In this document: positions 1-12,274 of the stretch, in pieces
Layout of the letters: every line of letters begins with the position of its first letter
Numbering within the stretch: the first letter of the stretch is position 1
DNA from: Papio anubis
Lineage: Eukaryota > Chordata > Mammalia > Primates > Cercopithecidae
Assembly (NCBI RefSeq): GCF_008728515.1
Contig: NC_044989.1
Coordinates: 70,271,754 to 70,335,753 of the forward strand
Direction: 5' to 3'
Length of the DNA: 64,000 nucleotides
Position numbers and translations under genes: made by a program
The notes under the pieces: model-generated
What the model was told of the DNA's origin: nothing
Databases searched by the model: none
Seen by the model: only the letters and a program-made list of their open reading frames with translations

Positions 1-162
1 GATTACAGGCGCCCACCACCACGCCCAGCTAATTTTTGTATTTTTAGTAGAGATAGGGTTTCACCAGTTGGCCAGAATGGTCTCAATTTCCTGACCTCGT
101 GATCCGCCCGCCTCGGCCTCCCAAAGTGTTGGGATTACAGGCATGAGCCACCACGCCCAGCC
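1..162 (-). mobile_element. Alu, partial, cut by the window edge
   Basis: Antisense Alu text (ctaatttttgta through cctcggcctcccaaagtg) ends at ccacgcccagcc. The rest lies outside the window. Confidence 0.95.
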
Positions 163-1614
163 TAAAACTTTTAAGTTAACCAATTTTGGATTGGTTTGAA
201 TACATGAGGTCCATGTGTTGTTTACCTAGAAAACAAATATTCTAAACTTATAATACTGTCATTTTCTCATTTATATTTTCTTTGTGAATAAAAATTGATT
301 CCCAAGGTCCTTGTGGAAGAGAAGTTTAATGCTAGGTTGGAAATTTCTCATTTCAAGACAACCTCCTCATTTCCTCCGCCATCCCCCCACATTTGCTGTC
401 CTTACCCCCATTCTCTGATGAGTGAACTTGGTGGTGGTGCCCCTGGTGTAAATAAGTGGCTGAGCACTCTTGAGGTGGTATTCCTCCATGATAGCTGTGA
501 GAATATATCTCCTAAGCCCAGTAAGGTGCTGATTATCGATGGCCCAACAGAATTCATGAGCTGAACCAGGGAGTAAACTCCTGAGCTGGTTAAACTCCAG
601 AGAATTTTCATAAGAAAGGTCAAGATTCAGCTCCTTTATAATGCTGGTAGCTTCTTCCAGATTTATAACTGGTTAGGAAGGAGTTGTGTGAGGAGGACAC
701 TAAAAGGGCCACATTGACTTCTTATAACTTTGTGGTAACTTGTCCATAAAGTCTTAGGCCAGACCTTGTCTTTAAGGTCAGCCATAAATACACTAATCAT
801 ATGGTTTCATATCTATCACACCTTTCATCCGAGGCTCTCTAATCAGTTTTACAGTTGCTACCTCATTGGCCTATACTTGTTCAGTAAATAATTGGTAATT
901 ATTTTTATTCTTAATTTATAGACAGGTTAACCAGTGACAGGACGGTAAAGAATTTTATTTATTCCACAGCATATCAGTGGCAAAGCTGGACTTCACATTT
1001 CACTAACTTCTGCTTTAACCAACCTATCATCTTTATGTTGAGCTGAGCTTCGGAAACCCCTTCCTAAAATCATTTGGTTGCTATTTAACAGTAGCATCTT
1101 GTACATGATAGTTACTTCAGGGAGTCAGAAGATTGGGGAAGAGGGTTATTTTACTATTTAAAACAGCATAGTCAAGCAACTTTACACAAAGTTTTGGTGT
1201 ATGCTACCCCTAGGGAAAACTGCAGGGGTGGGGTAGGGATGCTACCTCCATTGTTCTACCCTTAGCCTAAAGAAGGCTTTGTCATATTATGTAACGCAAA
1301 TTCACATTGCTTTGTGCAGCTGTTTTTGTATAAATAGACCCCTTTTCTTCCTTGTCTTAAAAGGGATTATGTTTCCACTAGAGAAGGCATGCTTCTTGGT
1401 TTGTCTCTTTACCTTGAACTCTATTTTAGGTATTTACATTTATCTAACTCTTCAAATGGACTAATTTTTTTAGTAGAGCCCAGTGAATTTTTCTCCCTTT
1501 CTACATCTCTCCTATCAACTTCGGAGAGAAAGAAGTTAAAAGAATTGTGTTGGTGTTGAAGTAGTTCTTTAAGACAAAAATATCTTATTCTTCTTTTATT
1601 GTTCCCTCTTTCAG
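1..1614 (+). other. MXD1: MXD1 intron 2, 3' part
   Basis: The first 162 bases are the end of an antisense Alu. From 163 to 1614 I see no interspersed repeat that I can name and no exon until the acceptor at 1614. Short reading frames here have no recognisable product. Confidence 0.8.
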
Positions 1615-1644
1615 ATCAACTCACAATGAAATGGAGAAGAATAG
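1615..1644 (+). CDS. MXD1: MXD1 exon 3 (30-nt exon, basic region)
   Basis: This 30-nt internal exon is bounded by a pyrimidine-rich acceptor ending in ttcag and a consensus gtgagt donor. Its first base completes an Arg codon split across intron 2. It then reads STHNEMEKN, and its last two bases (AG) join exon 4 to give Arg. This matches residues 58-67 of human MXD1 from memory, the basic stretch that contacts the E-box. MXD1 dimerises with MAX and recruits SIN3 repressor complexes in the nucleus, opposing MYC. The exon is phase 2 on both sides, so skipping it would keep frame but remove part of the DNA-binding region. Exons 1 and 2 (the SIN3-interaction domain and the start codon) lie outside the window. 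Identification rests on perfect continuity with the next three exons. Confidence 0.95.
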
Positions 1645-2343
1645 GTGAGTTGGGGATTTGGGAGGTGGAATGCGGGGAGCTTTGTTGCATTCTCTGTTCG
1701 TTAAGTTCAAACTTGGTTGCTCTTTTTGACTCTTCCCACTAGTAGCACCTGATTTCAGAATTCACCCAGGACCCTCTAAGCAGCATTGCTCATAAATTAC
1801 TTAGGTAGATATAGAGCTTGCCAGTTAAAAGACTACACCCCTAACCCTCACCCCCACCAGCCCACTCCTGAAGAAAGCCTTTGGATGACTATTCCACAGA
1901 CCAAAGCATTTTAGTAAGAGGCAATATTTCCACAAGTAGTGTTTTTTAAACATTACATGCTACTGAATATAATTGGCAATGTTATCTAAAATATGTATAC
2001 ATAGATATATATACGCAAACATAATATATGTGTGTATATATTAACACGTGTATTAACATGTGTATGTATGTGTATTTGCAGTTTACTTGTGAATGAAGAG
2101 TCTCAAAATTCAGGCAAATGTATGCATAGCAAAAATTGGAGATGGTGCCTAACTAGAGGAGGCCTACCACCGTCACTGGGCTCCATCTTGCCACAGCCTG
2201 AGTGGAATCTCTCTCACCTGGATTGCTTCTTGCTGCTTACTTAAATCTTTATTTTCCAAATCCAGTTGCCCCTCCTTCAGTGAGGCCGCAGAGTGGTTCT
2301 CAACTCTGGTTGCACATTAGAATCACTTGCAAAGCTTTCTGTG

Positions 2344-3038
2344 TATTTTTAAACATATTTTTATATTAAACACATTATACACATAGACTTGTAGATTTTT
2401 CTGGTGAGGGTAGAGAACAAAGTTTTATTTCTGCTGATTCTATAAAATAACTTTTTATTATAGAAAATTTCAAATCTGGCCAGGTACAGTGGCTCACACC
2501 TGTTATCCCAGCACTTTGGGAGGCCAAAGTGGCTGGATCACCTGAGGTCAGGAGTTTGAGACCAGCCTGCCCAACATGGCAAAACCCTGTGTCAACTGAT
2601 AATACAAAAATTAGCCAGGTGTGGTGGCACGTGCCTGTAATCCCAGCTACTAGGGAGGCTGAGACAGGAGAATCACTTGAACCCTAGAGGCGGAGGTTGC
2701 AGTGAGCTAAGATCCCACCACTGCACTCCGGCCTGGGCAACAGAGTGAGACTCTGTCTTAAAAAAAAAAAAAAAAAAGAAAAAGAAAAAAGAAAAAATTT
2801 CAAATCTACAAAAGTAGAGTGACTAATCAACTCCTATGTATCCATTACCCAGCTTCAGTAATTATCAGCATTTTGCCAGTCTTCTATAAGCAAAACCACC
2901 TCTCCCCATGGAGTATTTTAAAGCAAATTTTCTTGTATATCTCTAGTAAACACCAAAAAAAAGCCACAAAATACCCAAAACAACAACAACAAAGAAAAAA
3001 CACTTGGTTTTACCATACTGAAAAAAAATTAATGATAA
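2344..3038. repeat. Old L1M-type fragment inserted in the MER20-like element, itself carrying an Alu
   Basis: The phrase actaatcaactcctatgtat, then ccattacccagcttcagtaattatc, is typical of an L1M 3' region. A 9-nt duplication ctttctgtg borders the block. The Alu at 2478-2793 was inserted into it later. Confidence 0.55.
2478..2793 (+). mobile_element. Alu (S-type), full length
   Basis: Complete dimer with an A-rich tail, flanked by the 14-nt target-site duplication aaaatttcaaatct at 2464-2477 and 2794-2807. Confidence 0.95.
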
Positions 3039-3489
3039 CTTTCTGTGGAGCTTTTAAAAGCCAACAAACAGACAAACAAAATAATGCCCAGACCCTTACC
3101 TTTAGCAATTCTGATTTAACTGGTTTGGGTTGAGGCTCTGCACTCGTATGTTTCAAAAGCTCCTCAGGTGATTCTCATGTGCAGCCATGGCGGAGAACCA
3201 TTGAACTAGCCTCATTCTGGTCTCTGAGCTCCCATCAATTTGAAATGCGGGCTACCCATCCAAATTGAGTGCTTTCTCAGTGCCCTGCATGAACAAGAAA
3301 AGGATGTGTAATGATGGCTCTGTAAAGACGTGGTTATTTCCTGCCAACCCTCTTTGAAAAAGGAGCCTGACTCTGAAAGTCAGGATCTGAATTATATTTA
3401 TGTTTCATCAGTGAAAGGGCAGACCAAACCCTTCCCAGGCAGGTAGAATTCTAGAAGAGGGCGGTTAGCTTTACTCCACTATGGAATTT

Positions 3490-3515
3490 TGTGTGTGTGT
3501 GTGTGTATGTGTGTG
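3490..3515 (+). repeat. (TG)n microsatellite
   Basis: Alternating tg run with one ta interruption, in MXD1 intron 3. Confidence 0.9.
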
Positions 3516-4582
3516 ATGGTGAGTGTGCCTCACTGCACATATGCTTCTGCTCATCCCTTCGTCTTCCCTTTTAATTGTTCTATGATCGTGACTGACCATG
3601 TTTTAAGTTGAAGCTTCCTTTATGCTTTAGCTATTTACATATCATGAACTAGAAACACAAAAGTATCTCTTAAAGTGGAAAGGTAGTCAGTGTGGCTTCT
3701 CTTTCTCATCTTTAGATTTTCTCTTCAGATTCTCTCCCTTCTTCCTGCCTTTGCAGTGATGTGGGTAAACCAGGACTGTTTCTACTAAAAAGTCTTCTAG
3801 TTCTTCACCCCTCTAATACTTTACTTTGGTATTTATTATTATTATTATTAAAATTTGATCCCTTCACATAAAGAGTTACTAAAACTTTGTGACTTTTGCC
3901 TCTGCAGGAATTCCACAGAATGTCAATTGTATTATTTATTTTAGCACCTCAGGGATGTTTATTTTTTGTCTATGGTGGCCCCAGAACTTGTGCGTGTTAC
4001 TGGGTATTAAATGCGTTCCTAGTAGGGTATTAAATCGGCAAGGTCCTCATCCAAGATAAATGTGCAGTTTGTCCAATGGTAAAGATGCAGAGACAGTTTC
4101 AGTTAATATACTAAGTGCTAAGATTGAGGTGTGCACAAGAAGCTGGAGGTAAAAAGTCTAGAAGAGTGGACGTGAAGTCACCACTAGGCAAGCTGCCTAT
4201 AATTGAGCTTGCTTCCATATGACCAGTCAATTTTGCTTGTTGAAGGGTTAGTTATCTAGTTTCCTTCTTTTCTTTTTTGGAATTTGGTCTTTTAAGGTCT
4301 TGATAGCCTTTCTAGTCTAGAGCATGTGAACAGAAGAGAAGGAAAATCAGGACTCAGTGTACTTAATTTAAGCAAGCATTGGTTGCTGCAGTTCAGGGGA
4401 GGTTAAAGCTGCTGGGCTCCCCTCTCTTATTAGTGTGGATGTTTACGAACTTCAGGGTTTGGAGGTCAGTTGAACAGCTGTTTTTGTACTCTTCCTGGTT
4501 TTAGTAGCTGAGTTCTATAAAAGAATACCACTCTGGTAAATGCTAATACACTTTAGCCATTTTTTACCTGATAACATTGCAT

Positions 4583-4658
4583 AAAAAGATTATCATGGCT
4601 TTCATTGCTTCTCGGCCTTTTGGCTATAATCAAGTGTAAAAAGATTGCCATGGGTCTC
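4583..4658 (+). pseudogene. 3'-truncated U2 snRNA retropseudogene with direct repeats
   Basis: Positions 4604-4638 match the first ~35 bases of U2 snRNA (cttctcggccttttggct, then atcaagtgta) with three changes. The match stops before the branch-site-pairing region. Direct repeats of 21 nt flank it at 4583-4603 and 4638-4658 (aaaaagatt, then catgg, with four mismatches). 5'-intact, 3'-truncated snRNA copies with direct repeats are a known retropseudogene class. No function is expected. Confidence 0.8.
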
Positions 4659-5439
4659 AAAAAAAAAAAAAGGAAGAAGAAAAGGCAACTTAGGAAAATA
4701 ACTTCTAACAATGGGATTTTCCCTTTTGATATTGCAGAGCTGATTATACTTGGGTTAGTTTTCTTGAATGGAAACCTTTTCTATAGCACTTTAGAGATCC
4801 TAAATAATTAGTGTTACTCTATATTATCAGGACTTAACTGTAAGGATATTATACCCAACACCAACACTTGGAAGTATCTTCGCATTGGTGGGACAATAAA
4901 TGAAAAGACTTCTAGAATGGTGGTGGTAGTATTCTCTACTCAACAGAATAGGTGTTGAGCACCTAAGATGCCATGTAGTAGGTGCTGGGACTACAGAGTC
5001 CAGTAAAGGCTACCCACTGCTGTGGAGGAGCTCAGATTAATATCACTCTATAGGGGGTTTGTCAGTCAGCACATGGCCTGTGTTTCTCTGCATTTTAACT
5101 AATTTTCTGGGTCTGAGCTCCTAAGAAAACACCCTTAGGGGTGTGGGGGTGGCGGGCGGTGTGTGTGTGTGGTTTTTCTTTTTTTAAACTAATCTTGCAG
5201 AAAATTTTGAGAAATATAGAAAACAATACTAAAAATTTAAATCATCCATGGTTCTGGCACTCAGAGAAAACCAATGGAACTTCGAAGTATATCTTTCCAA
5301 TTGTTTTGGAAAAGAACTGAAAATATAGTTTTGTGTGGGAAGTTAGAAAATTCAGAAAAGCACAAAGAATGTAAAATCACCTGTAATAGGCCTCTCAGAG
5401 GTAACACCTGCTAACATTTGTTCTATATCCATCTAGACT

Positions 5440-6300
5440 TTTGTGTACAGTTTTTTTTAACCAACATGGGATCATATAGTAATTTGTAGCATCTTTTCCA
5501 GTTATAAACATTTTCCAGCGTCATTAAATCTCCTTTTCCAACATTACTTAATGCCCAGTATTATATTATATGAATATGTTAAACCTCGTGTAATCAGTCC
5601 CCTAGTTTGGATTCTTCCCAGAACCTAAACAATGCTTTCTTAAACCACCTGTAGAAAAATCTCTGTCCAACGTCATAATTATTTCCTTAGGATAAATTTA
5701 TAGCTGTGGAATTGGTGGTGAGCACGTTTTTAGGATTGCTGGATTGTCCACCAGGCAGGTTATAGGCAGTACTTTCCCTACACTTCACAAGTTGATGTTA
5801 TAACTTAAAACCTTTATGAGTTTGATAAGTAAAAAATAAAAAACACCCGCACGGGCAACTTGTTTTAATTTGCATTTCTTATACTACTAGCATAGTTGAG
5901 CAGTGTTGATGTCTTTGACTCTGTGCGTCTCTTTGTGCAAATTGTCTATTCAATAGCCTTTGCCCAATTTTCTACTGAAGAATTTATCTTTATTTTAAAA
6001 AGTTTCAGTAATATAAAGGACATATATGAAAGATATTGACACTTTTTCTATCACATAACTGTCCAGTTTGTCATTTAGCTTTACAGAATCAGTCTTCCCT
6101 CACTGATTCAAGTTGCTGCCTTTGGTGTATACTTAATTTTTGTTTATGGCTAGGTCTTTTTCTAGACTTATTCTTCCAGTCCATTGATCCATCTCTTCTT
6201 TCTATGCCAATACATACCCTTGCATTCTCCTTTTTTTATTTTTCCATGGTCTTATCTATTTTCACCAGTTTATTTTTCCTGAAAAAAACTTTATGAATTC
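5440..6300 (-). repeat. Decayed antisense L1 fragment
   Basis: Phrases such as agcctttgcccaattttct and gtccattgatccatctcttc are typical of reverse-orientation L1M sequence. Boundaries are uncertain, and several fragments may be present. Confidence 0.5.
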
Positions 6301-8447
6301 CCCAACCCCTAACTTCTTTTGGGAGTTTAAAAATTAACATTGCATAATTCCAATATAAATTAACCTTGAAAAGTTCATGCTTATATATTAGATCTTTTCA
6401 TCCAGGATTTGGTGTGTGTCTTTATTGAGATCTCTCTTATTCAGATCTGTCTCTAAGCAAAGTTTTGTAGCGAAGTTTTCCACACAGGTCTTATACATGT
6501 CCTGTAAAAGGTATTCCTGGATTTGTATATTTTTAGATTGCTATTGGTTTCCCATTTTAGTTAACTAATTGATTATTGTTGGAATATAAAAATATTTGAA
6601 TATTTTGTTGTTATATACCCTTTATTGATGATAATTCTGCTATATCTTTCTCTTAACTGAGAATTCCTCCACTTTAAAATAAAACCTTTCAATGAGCCCC
6701 TCAGCAAATGGAGACTGAGCAAACACATGTAAGCTACAGCCAATAGGTCAGGAGCCAGGTGGTAGAATAGACTCTTTTTTCAAAAGATGGCTCTGGCATT
6801 TCCTTTAATAGTAGACATCTATTTTTCTGGAATGGTGCATATGCAGCTCTTGCTGGAATTAGGTGCCTGGTCTAGAGCTACTACCTCTGCCAGAGTCTTC
6901 TGATCCTGTGACAGAAGATTTCTGTGTGGCTCCATGGGGAAGACTCCGCAGCCCAGTCTAAGCTGTTATTTCCATTTGATCAAACAGTATTTCAGTGGCA
7001 TCTGGTCTGGCATGAGAAACTAATTCAGTCAGGTCTCTTCTGGAAGAATATTCTAATTGATTACAGGTCCCTGTAGTTGTTCCTTTTGGATTTTGATTTT
7101 TCGAATGACCAAGTCCCTTATATCGGAAGGGCTGGGGCCTGACTTTTGCACTGGGCCTGAGTTGTGGTATGTGTTGCATCACTCTTATTGTTTCTGAACT
7201 TTCTTGACCACATTCAGATTTCACTCTGGGATGTTGTAACAAGTCCATGTTTGTTGCAACATGGGGTAAGGTTATTACGAAGGAGAGACACAGGGATCAG
7301 TGTATAAATCCAGTCTATATTGATGGTCTGGAGAAGAACTCACATTTGTACCACAAGAATCATCTTTCTTGTACTATAACCCTTGAGTAGATGACACGTG
7401 CCTTTGGCAAGATGTGGAGGAGAGACACACGCTGGTCATTTGACCAATTTCTAGTCTCCTACCTGGAACTCTGGGGCTACTCCCTGACTTTTTGTCATAG
7501 GCATTAATAGTCAAACAGTGGGATAGAGCCAACAAGTATGATTATAATATATATGTTGCATTTGAAAATTAGGCTCTAAAAAGGAAGTATTAATGAGGTG
7601 TACTTATGCATTTTATACTTTAATAAAGAAGTGATCTTATCTTTCCAAAATGTAGCCACTGTGAACTGCTATTTATGTATTATTCACTGAATATATTAAT
7701 ATCTTTGTATTTTCTACAAAGATTTATCAGCACAACTGTGAGAAATCTTCAAAACCTTTTAGGGTTCCAATTAAGTTGGTAATAATGATGCACTTGGCAA
7801 TTGTTTATAAAGGGATCATTTTAGAGAAAGAAGGAAAGTATTTTTTCCCTTTTCAAAGCATGACTTGTCATCTTCACCTAGTAGGGCTTTGTTCTCAATG
7901 CAGAATCTCTTGTGACCCTTGACACTTTAAGGGATTAATTTTACGAGTCCCATTAATAAGACTTGCTCCTTCTTACTTTATACTAAATACCTTCTTTTCC
8001 TTATTATACAGCTCATACATACCCATATCTAAAATTATTTTTGTTCAACCTCCAATTATCTTATAGGATTTAAGATGCTATTTAATTGGGTAAGTCTGTG
8101 CACCCACTGAGATAGGTGATAAAATGGTGAAACCTCAAAATAGGCTACCCTGTTTAAGGTGATCTATTTGGAAAGGAAAAGAAAGTTATGATAGGCTATG
8201 AAAACTTGGAAATAAGTTAAGTCAGATGGGATGTTTGAGGGTGAGGAAAAAGAAAGAACGTGTTTGGTAAGAACAAAGGGGAGCCCATTCTATAACTTTA
8301 GGTGGGAGCTGATATCTGTCAGGGTTTGAATGTAGCTCCTACAAATCATTCTGCAATAATTCATCTACATGTTTGAGCACTCCAACTAAATTTTAATTAC
8401 CTCAAAGGTAGGGACTTGATCTTACTCAATATTGTATCCCAAGACTA

Positions 8448-8741
8448 GCTGGGGGCACTGGCTCACACCTGTAATCCCAGCACTTTAGGAGGCCGAGGTG
8501 GGAGGATCAGTTGAGCCCAGGAATTCAGGACCAGCCTGGGCGACATAGTGAGACCCATCTGTACCAAAATAAATAAATAAATTAATTAGCTGGGCGTGGT
8601 GGCATGCACCTGTAGTCCCAGCTACTCAGGAGGCTGAGGTGGGAGGATTGCTTGAGTCTATGAAGTTGAGGCTACAGTGAACTGTGATGGCACCAGTACA
8701 CTCCAGCCTGGTTGACAATGCAGAAAAAAAAAAAAAGAAAA
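8448..8741 (+). mobile_element. Alu (old, J-like), full length
   Basis: Dimeric Alu with many substitutions, ending in an A-rich tail near 8741. It is paired with an inverted Alu 44 bp downstream. Confidence 0.93.
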
Positions 8742-8784
8742 TATAGCCTGTGACCTAAGAAAGCAGCAGAACATAACATAATAG

Positions 8785-9083
8785 TTTTTTTTTTCTCTTT
8801 TTGAGGCAGAGTCTTGCTCTGTCGCCAGGCTGGAGTGCAGTGGCACAATCTCAGCTCACTGCAACCTCTGCCTCCCAGGTTCAAACGATTCTCGTACCTC
8901 AACCTCCTAAGTAGCTGGGATTACAGATGTGCACCACCACACCTGGCTAATTTTTGTATTGTTAGTAGAAATGGGGTTTTGCCATGTTGCCCAGGCTGGT
9001 CTCGAACCCCTGGCCTCAAGTGATCCACCCACCTCGGCCTCCCAAAGTGATGGGATTACAGGCATGAGCCACTGCGCCCGGCC
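8785..9083 (-). mobile_element. Alu (S-type), full length
   Basis: Begins with a T run and gaggcagagtcttgctctg and ends gcgcccggcc. It forms an inverted pair with the preceding Alu. Confidence 0.95.
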
Positions 9084-9569
9084 CAGCCTGTTACACTTTC
9101 AATAAAGAGAAGTAATCACAGATAACAGTGCTTCCCTCAAATACACACACACATATCCACACACCCCTCATTTGGTACCACTTCTGGTCTTGATTACATC
9201 CAAGTCAGAAAGAACTTTAAGGATAGTATATTAAGTGCAGGAGACACTATCTACAGATAGCACCATCTGCCTAATAATCCTACTCTGTTGAATCTATTCC
9301 CCAATTTGCAGATCTACTAGCCTGAGAGAGATTCATAGATAGAATCAAGGAAGCATGGTCTGTGAAGAGCTACCGTCAGAATTGTCTAAGACACGCAGGT
9401 TAGCCCAGGTGCCTTCTGTCAGTGCCAAAGCTCTGGTAGGAGCTGGTGCCTCAAACAGCTTGGCACCTTCTTCATTAATAACTTCCTTCACTTGGATATT
9501 TACTTTCCGTAATTCATGGCTGGCAAGAGTTAAGGAAGACTAACAACAGAAATTTGTGGTATCTGAATA

Positions 9570-10180
9570 TATTTTATATTTAAATCTTTAATCTGTTTGG
9601 AATTTATTTTGATGTTAACCTCCTCACTCTCTTGCCATTTTCTGAGTAATCCATTCTTTCCCCAAGGATTTGTGGCATTATCTCCTTTATGTGCTAAATT
9701 CCTATCTATTCTTAGGTCTGTTTCTGGGGATTTCTATCCTGTTCACTTGATTTGTCTGCCTATTCCTGTATTAGTACTACACTGTTTTTAATTATTGAAG
9801 CTTTATAATACAATTTAATATCTGGTACAGCACATTCCTCCTCATTATTCTTCTTTTTCAAAAATTTTGGCAGTGTCTCACACATCTATTCTTCTAGATG
9901 AAGTGTAGTCCCAGCATTAAAAAGAACACTGTTGGGAGTTTTTTTCTTGGAATTGTGTTAAATTTGTAAACAAACTTGAGGAACATTGACATTTTTTGTT
10001 TGGAGGGTTCATATCCAGGAATCTGCTGTTTTTTTCATTTACTCAAATATTCTTTGTCTTTCGACAGAAAGTTTTATAGTTTTCTTCCCATAGATCCTTC
10101 CCAATCTGTTTTAAATTTGCTCCCCAGTATGTTATACTTTCTTCTTGCTATTGCACGTGAGATATTTTAAGATCTGTGTG
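9570..10180 (-). repeat. Decayed antisense L1 fragment
   Basis: Text such as aatctgtttggaatttattt and attattgaagctttataata is reverse-strand L1 near the end of ORF2 and the 3'UTR. Open frames on + here are chance. Confidence 0.6.
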
Positions 10181-10740
10181 CTTGGACTTCGCAAGTCAAT
10201 ACGTATTTGCCTCTATTTTTATTTTCCTTTGGCCCTTGCAGTAGAGGTCAAGGAGGCAGGCCCAGGCTCTTCAGAATGCTTGCTCCTGCAGCAAGCAGAA
10301 GTGAGGCAGCTGCCTCTCTCCCAACCGTGGAATCCTTTCTACCCCTGCCTCTCCATGATGTGAATAGGAAATAAAGGAATCTTTTATTTTGCATTCATTG
10401 GCTTTATAAAACCCTTGCTAATTTTGTAAATGTAAAGAAATAGTACCTTTAGCATAAGCATTTTCTGTGTTTCCACAGAAAATGGATTAGATTTTCCATT
10501 AATTATTTTAATGACAAAAGAGGTCCATTTTCTTCAAGGAAGTGTTCAGAAAAATGGATTTTGCCAGATAGCTTCTGTCTGCCTAGTGAGACATTTTTTA
10601 GTTCCTATTGATTGTAAAAGGAATATTATAGGGCCATTATTATCTGTGTTTGCTCACAGTAAATCTCCTTCTACAGAGGAAGCTAGGATTGAAAGGATAA
10701 CTGCTACCACATACAGAGTACTCCCTGTCAGACCCTGACC

Positions 10741-10903
10741 CAGGGGCTTCCATACCTTGTCTCAGTCAGTACCCATGGCAGCCCTCCCAGGCAGGCACTT
10801 GTCACCCTCTTTCTACTAATAAGGAAACTGAGGCTACACAGAGTTAAGTAATTTGCTCAAGGTCACACAGGGAGTAAGTGGCAGAGCCAGGATCTCAAAC
10901 ATT
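10741..10903 (-). mobile_element. MIR fragment
   Basis: The reversed MIR core is clear in aaggaaactgaggctac, gcaaggtcacacaggg style text, and agtaagtggcagagccagga. Confidence 0.85.
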
Positions 10904-10904
10904 T

Positions 10905-11504
10905 ACTGTTTTTTTAATACTAATTTTTAATTTTTGTGGCCATGTGGTAGGTGTGTATATTTATGGGGTGCATGAGGTGTTTGATACAGGCATGCAATGC
11001 ATAATAACCACATCACGTAAAATGTGGTGTTCATCCCCTCAAGCATTTATCCTTTGTGTTACAAACCATCCAGTTCTACTCTTCCAGTTATTTAAAAATA
11101 TACAATTAAATTATTTTGACTATAGTTACCCTGTTGTGCTATCAAATACTAGGTGTCATTCATTCTTTCAAGCTATTTTTTTTTTAAACCCATTAACCAT
11201 CCCCATCTCCTCCCCACCCCCACCACCTTTCCCAGCCTCTGGTAACCCTCCTACTCTCTATGTCTGTGAGTTCAATTGCTTTGATTTTTACATCCAACAA
11301 ATAAGTGAGAATAAGCAATGTTTGTCTTTCTGTGCCTGGCTTATTTCACTTAACCTAATGATCTCCAATTCCAGCCATGTTGTTGCAAATGACAGGATCC
11401 CATTCTTTTTATGGCTGAATATTGCTCCATTATGTATATGTACCACATTTCTCCAGGCATTTACTCTTAATCACTGCATTAATGTTTGGTTGCATAGTGA
11501 CTGA
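10905..11504 (-). repeat. Antisense L1 3'-end fragment (L1PB/L1MA-like)
   Basis: The sequence gaggtgtttgatacaggcat, then ctatagttaccctgttgtgc and ccagccatgttgttgcaaat, is the reverse complement of a primate-to-eutherian L1 3' end. A 208-codon + frame across it is an artefact of the repeat. Confidence 0.8.
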
Positions 11505-12112
11505 AAGAGTCAGAATATTTTCTAAAAATTTAAAATAAAAATCAATAAAATTTGGGATACTTAAAACTTACTGAAGAGAATCTATAGTTGTACCTAAATT
11601 CGTCATTACTAGTTATAGGCCATACTTGCTTGGGAGCATGACTTATTATGGTTCAAAGATTGGTTTCTTTATGCTGCTGTAGACCAAAGGTATATCAGCC
11701 TATTCAGAATAATTAAAGTTATATTTCTGAAGAGTCAGAAGGTGAAGTTTGTTAAAGTTCATGACCTAAGTACAAAGCAGTGTGGATCAGTGCTAAAGGA
11801 AGAGGCAGCCAGGAAGCTGGGAGGTAGCTCTTGGCAACAGAACGAAGACTGTCTGAAGAAGATGTGATGGGAGGAGAGCCAACTGCAGGGGTCAGATTGA
11901 GGTGTTGAGTGGCTTCCTGTTGAGCATATATGGCAAAACCCCTGCTAGTTCCCCAAACGGGAGTTTGACCTGGTTTAAAATGGGACAGCAGGGCAGGGAA
12001 GTAGTCAGAACTGAGAAGAGAATGCTGAGATGGGTGGTGGTTCTGCTTGTTTTGGATCTGGGAGCTCCGTGGGTACTCAGGGCTGGCAGAGGGATTCTAG
12101 ATCCCAGGAGTT

Positions 12113-12155
12113 TGTGTGTGTGTGTGTGTGTCTGTTTATGTGTCTGTGTGTGTGT
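12113..12155 (+). repeat. (TG)n microsatellite, interrupted
   Basis: Two tg runs separated by tctgtttatg. Confidence 0.9.
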
Positions 12156-12274
12156 CAGGGTTGGAGAGCCTTGGTAGGAGCTGTACGTAACAGAGGGGTC
12201 TGTTTGCTTTTTTTGGTTGAGAGATTGGATTTCACTACTATATGATGGAACTGAGTCTACTTAATATATTTCAT

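Larger units (their letters stand above)
2290..3206. mobile_element. MER20-like DNA transposon split by a later insertion
   Basis: The left end is 2290-2345 (tggttctcaactctggttg, then cacattagaatcac). The right end is about 3048-3206 (aaaagctcctcaggtgattc, then gtgcagccatgg and agaaccattg). They form the inverted-repeat ends of a hAT-type MER20 element. About 690 bp in between is a later insertion flanked by ctttctgtg at 2335-2343 and 3039-3047. Confidence 0.7.

Noticed and set aside
6958..7248. 96-codon frame on - in MXD1 intron 3, considered as an old retroelement fragment
   Set aside because: The translation has no motif I can tie to a gag, pol or other family, and flanking sequence gave no repeat ends.
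10878..11504. 208-codon open frame on +
   Set aside because: It runs across the reverse complement of an L1 3' end. The translation has no domain and the repeat explains the lack of stops.
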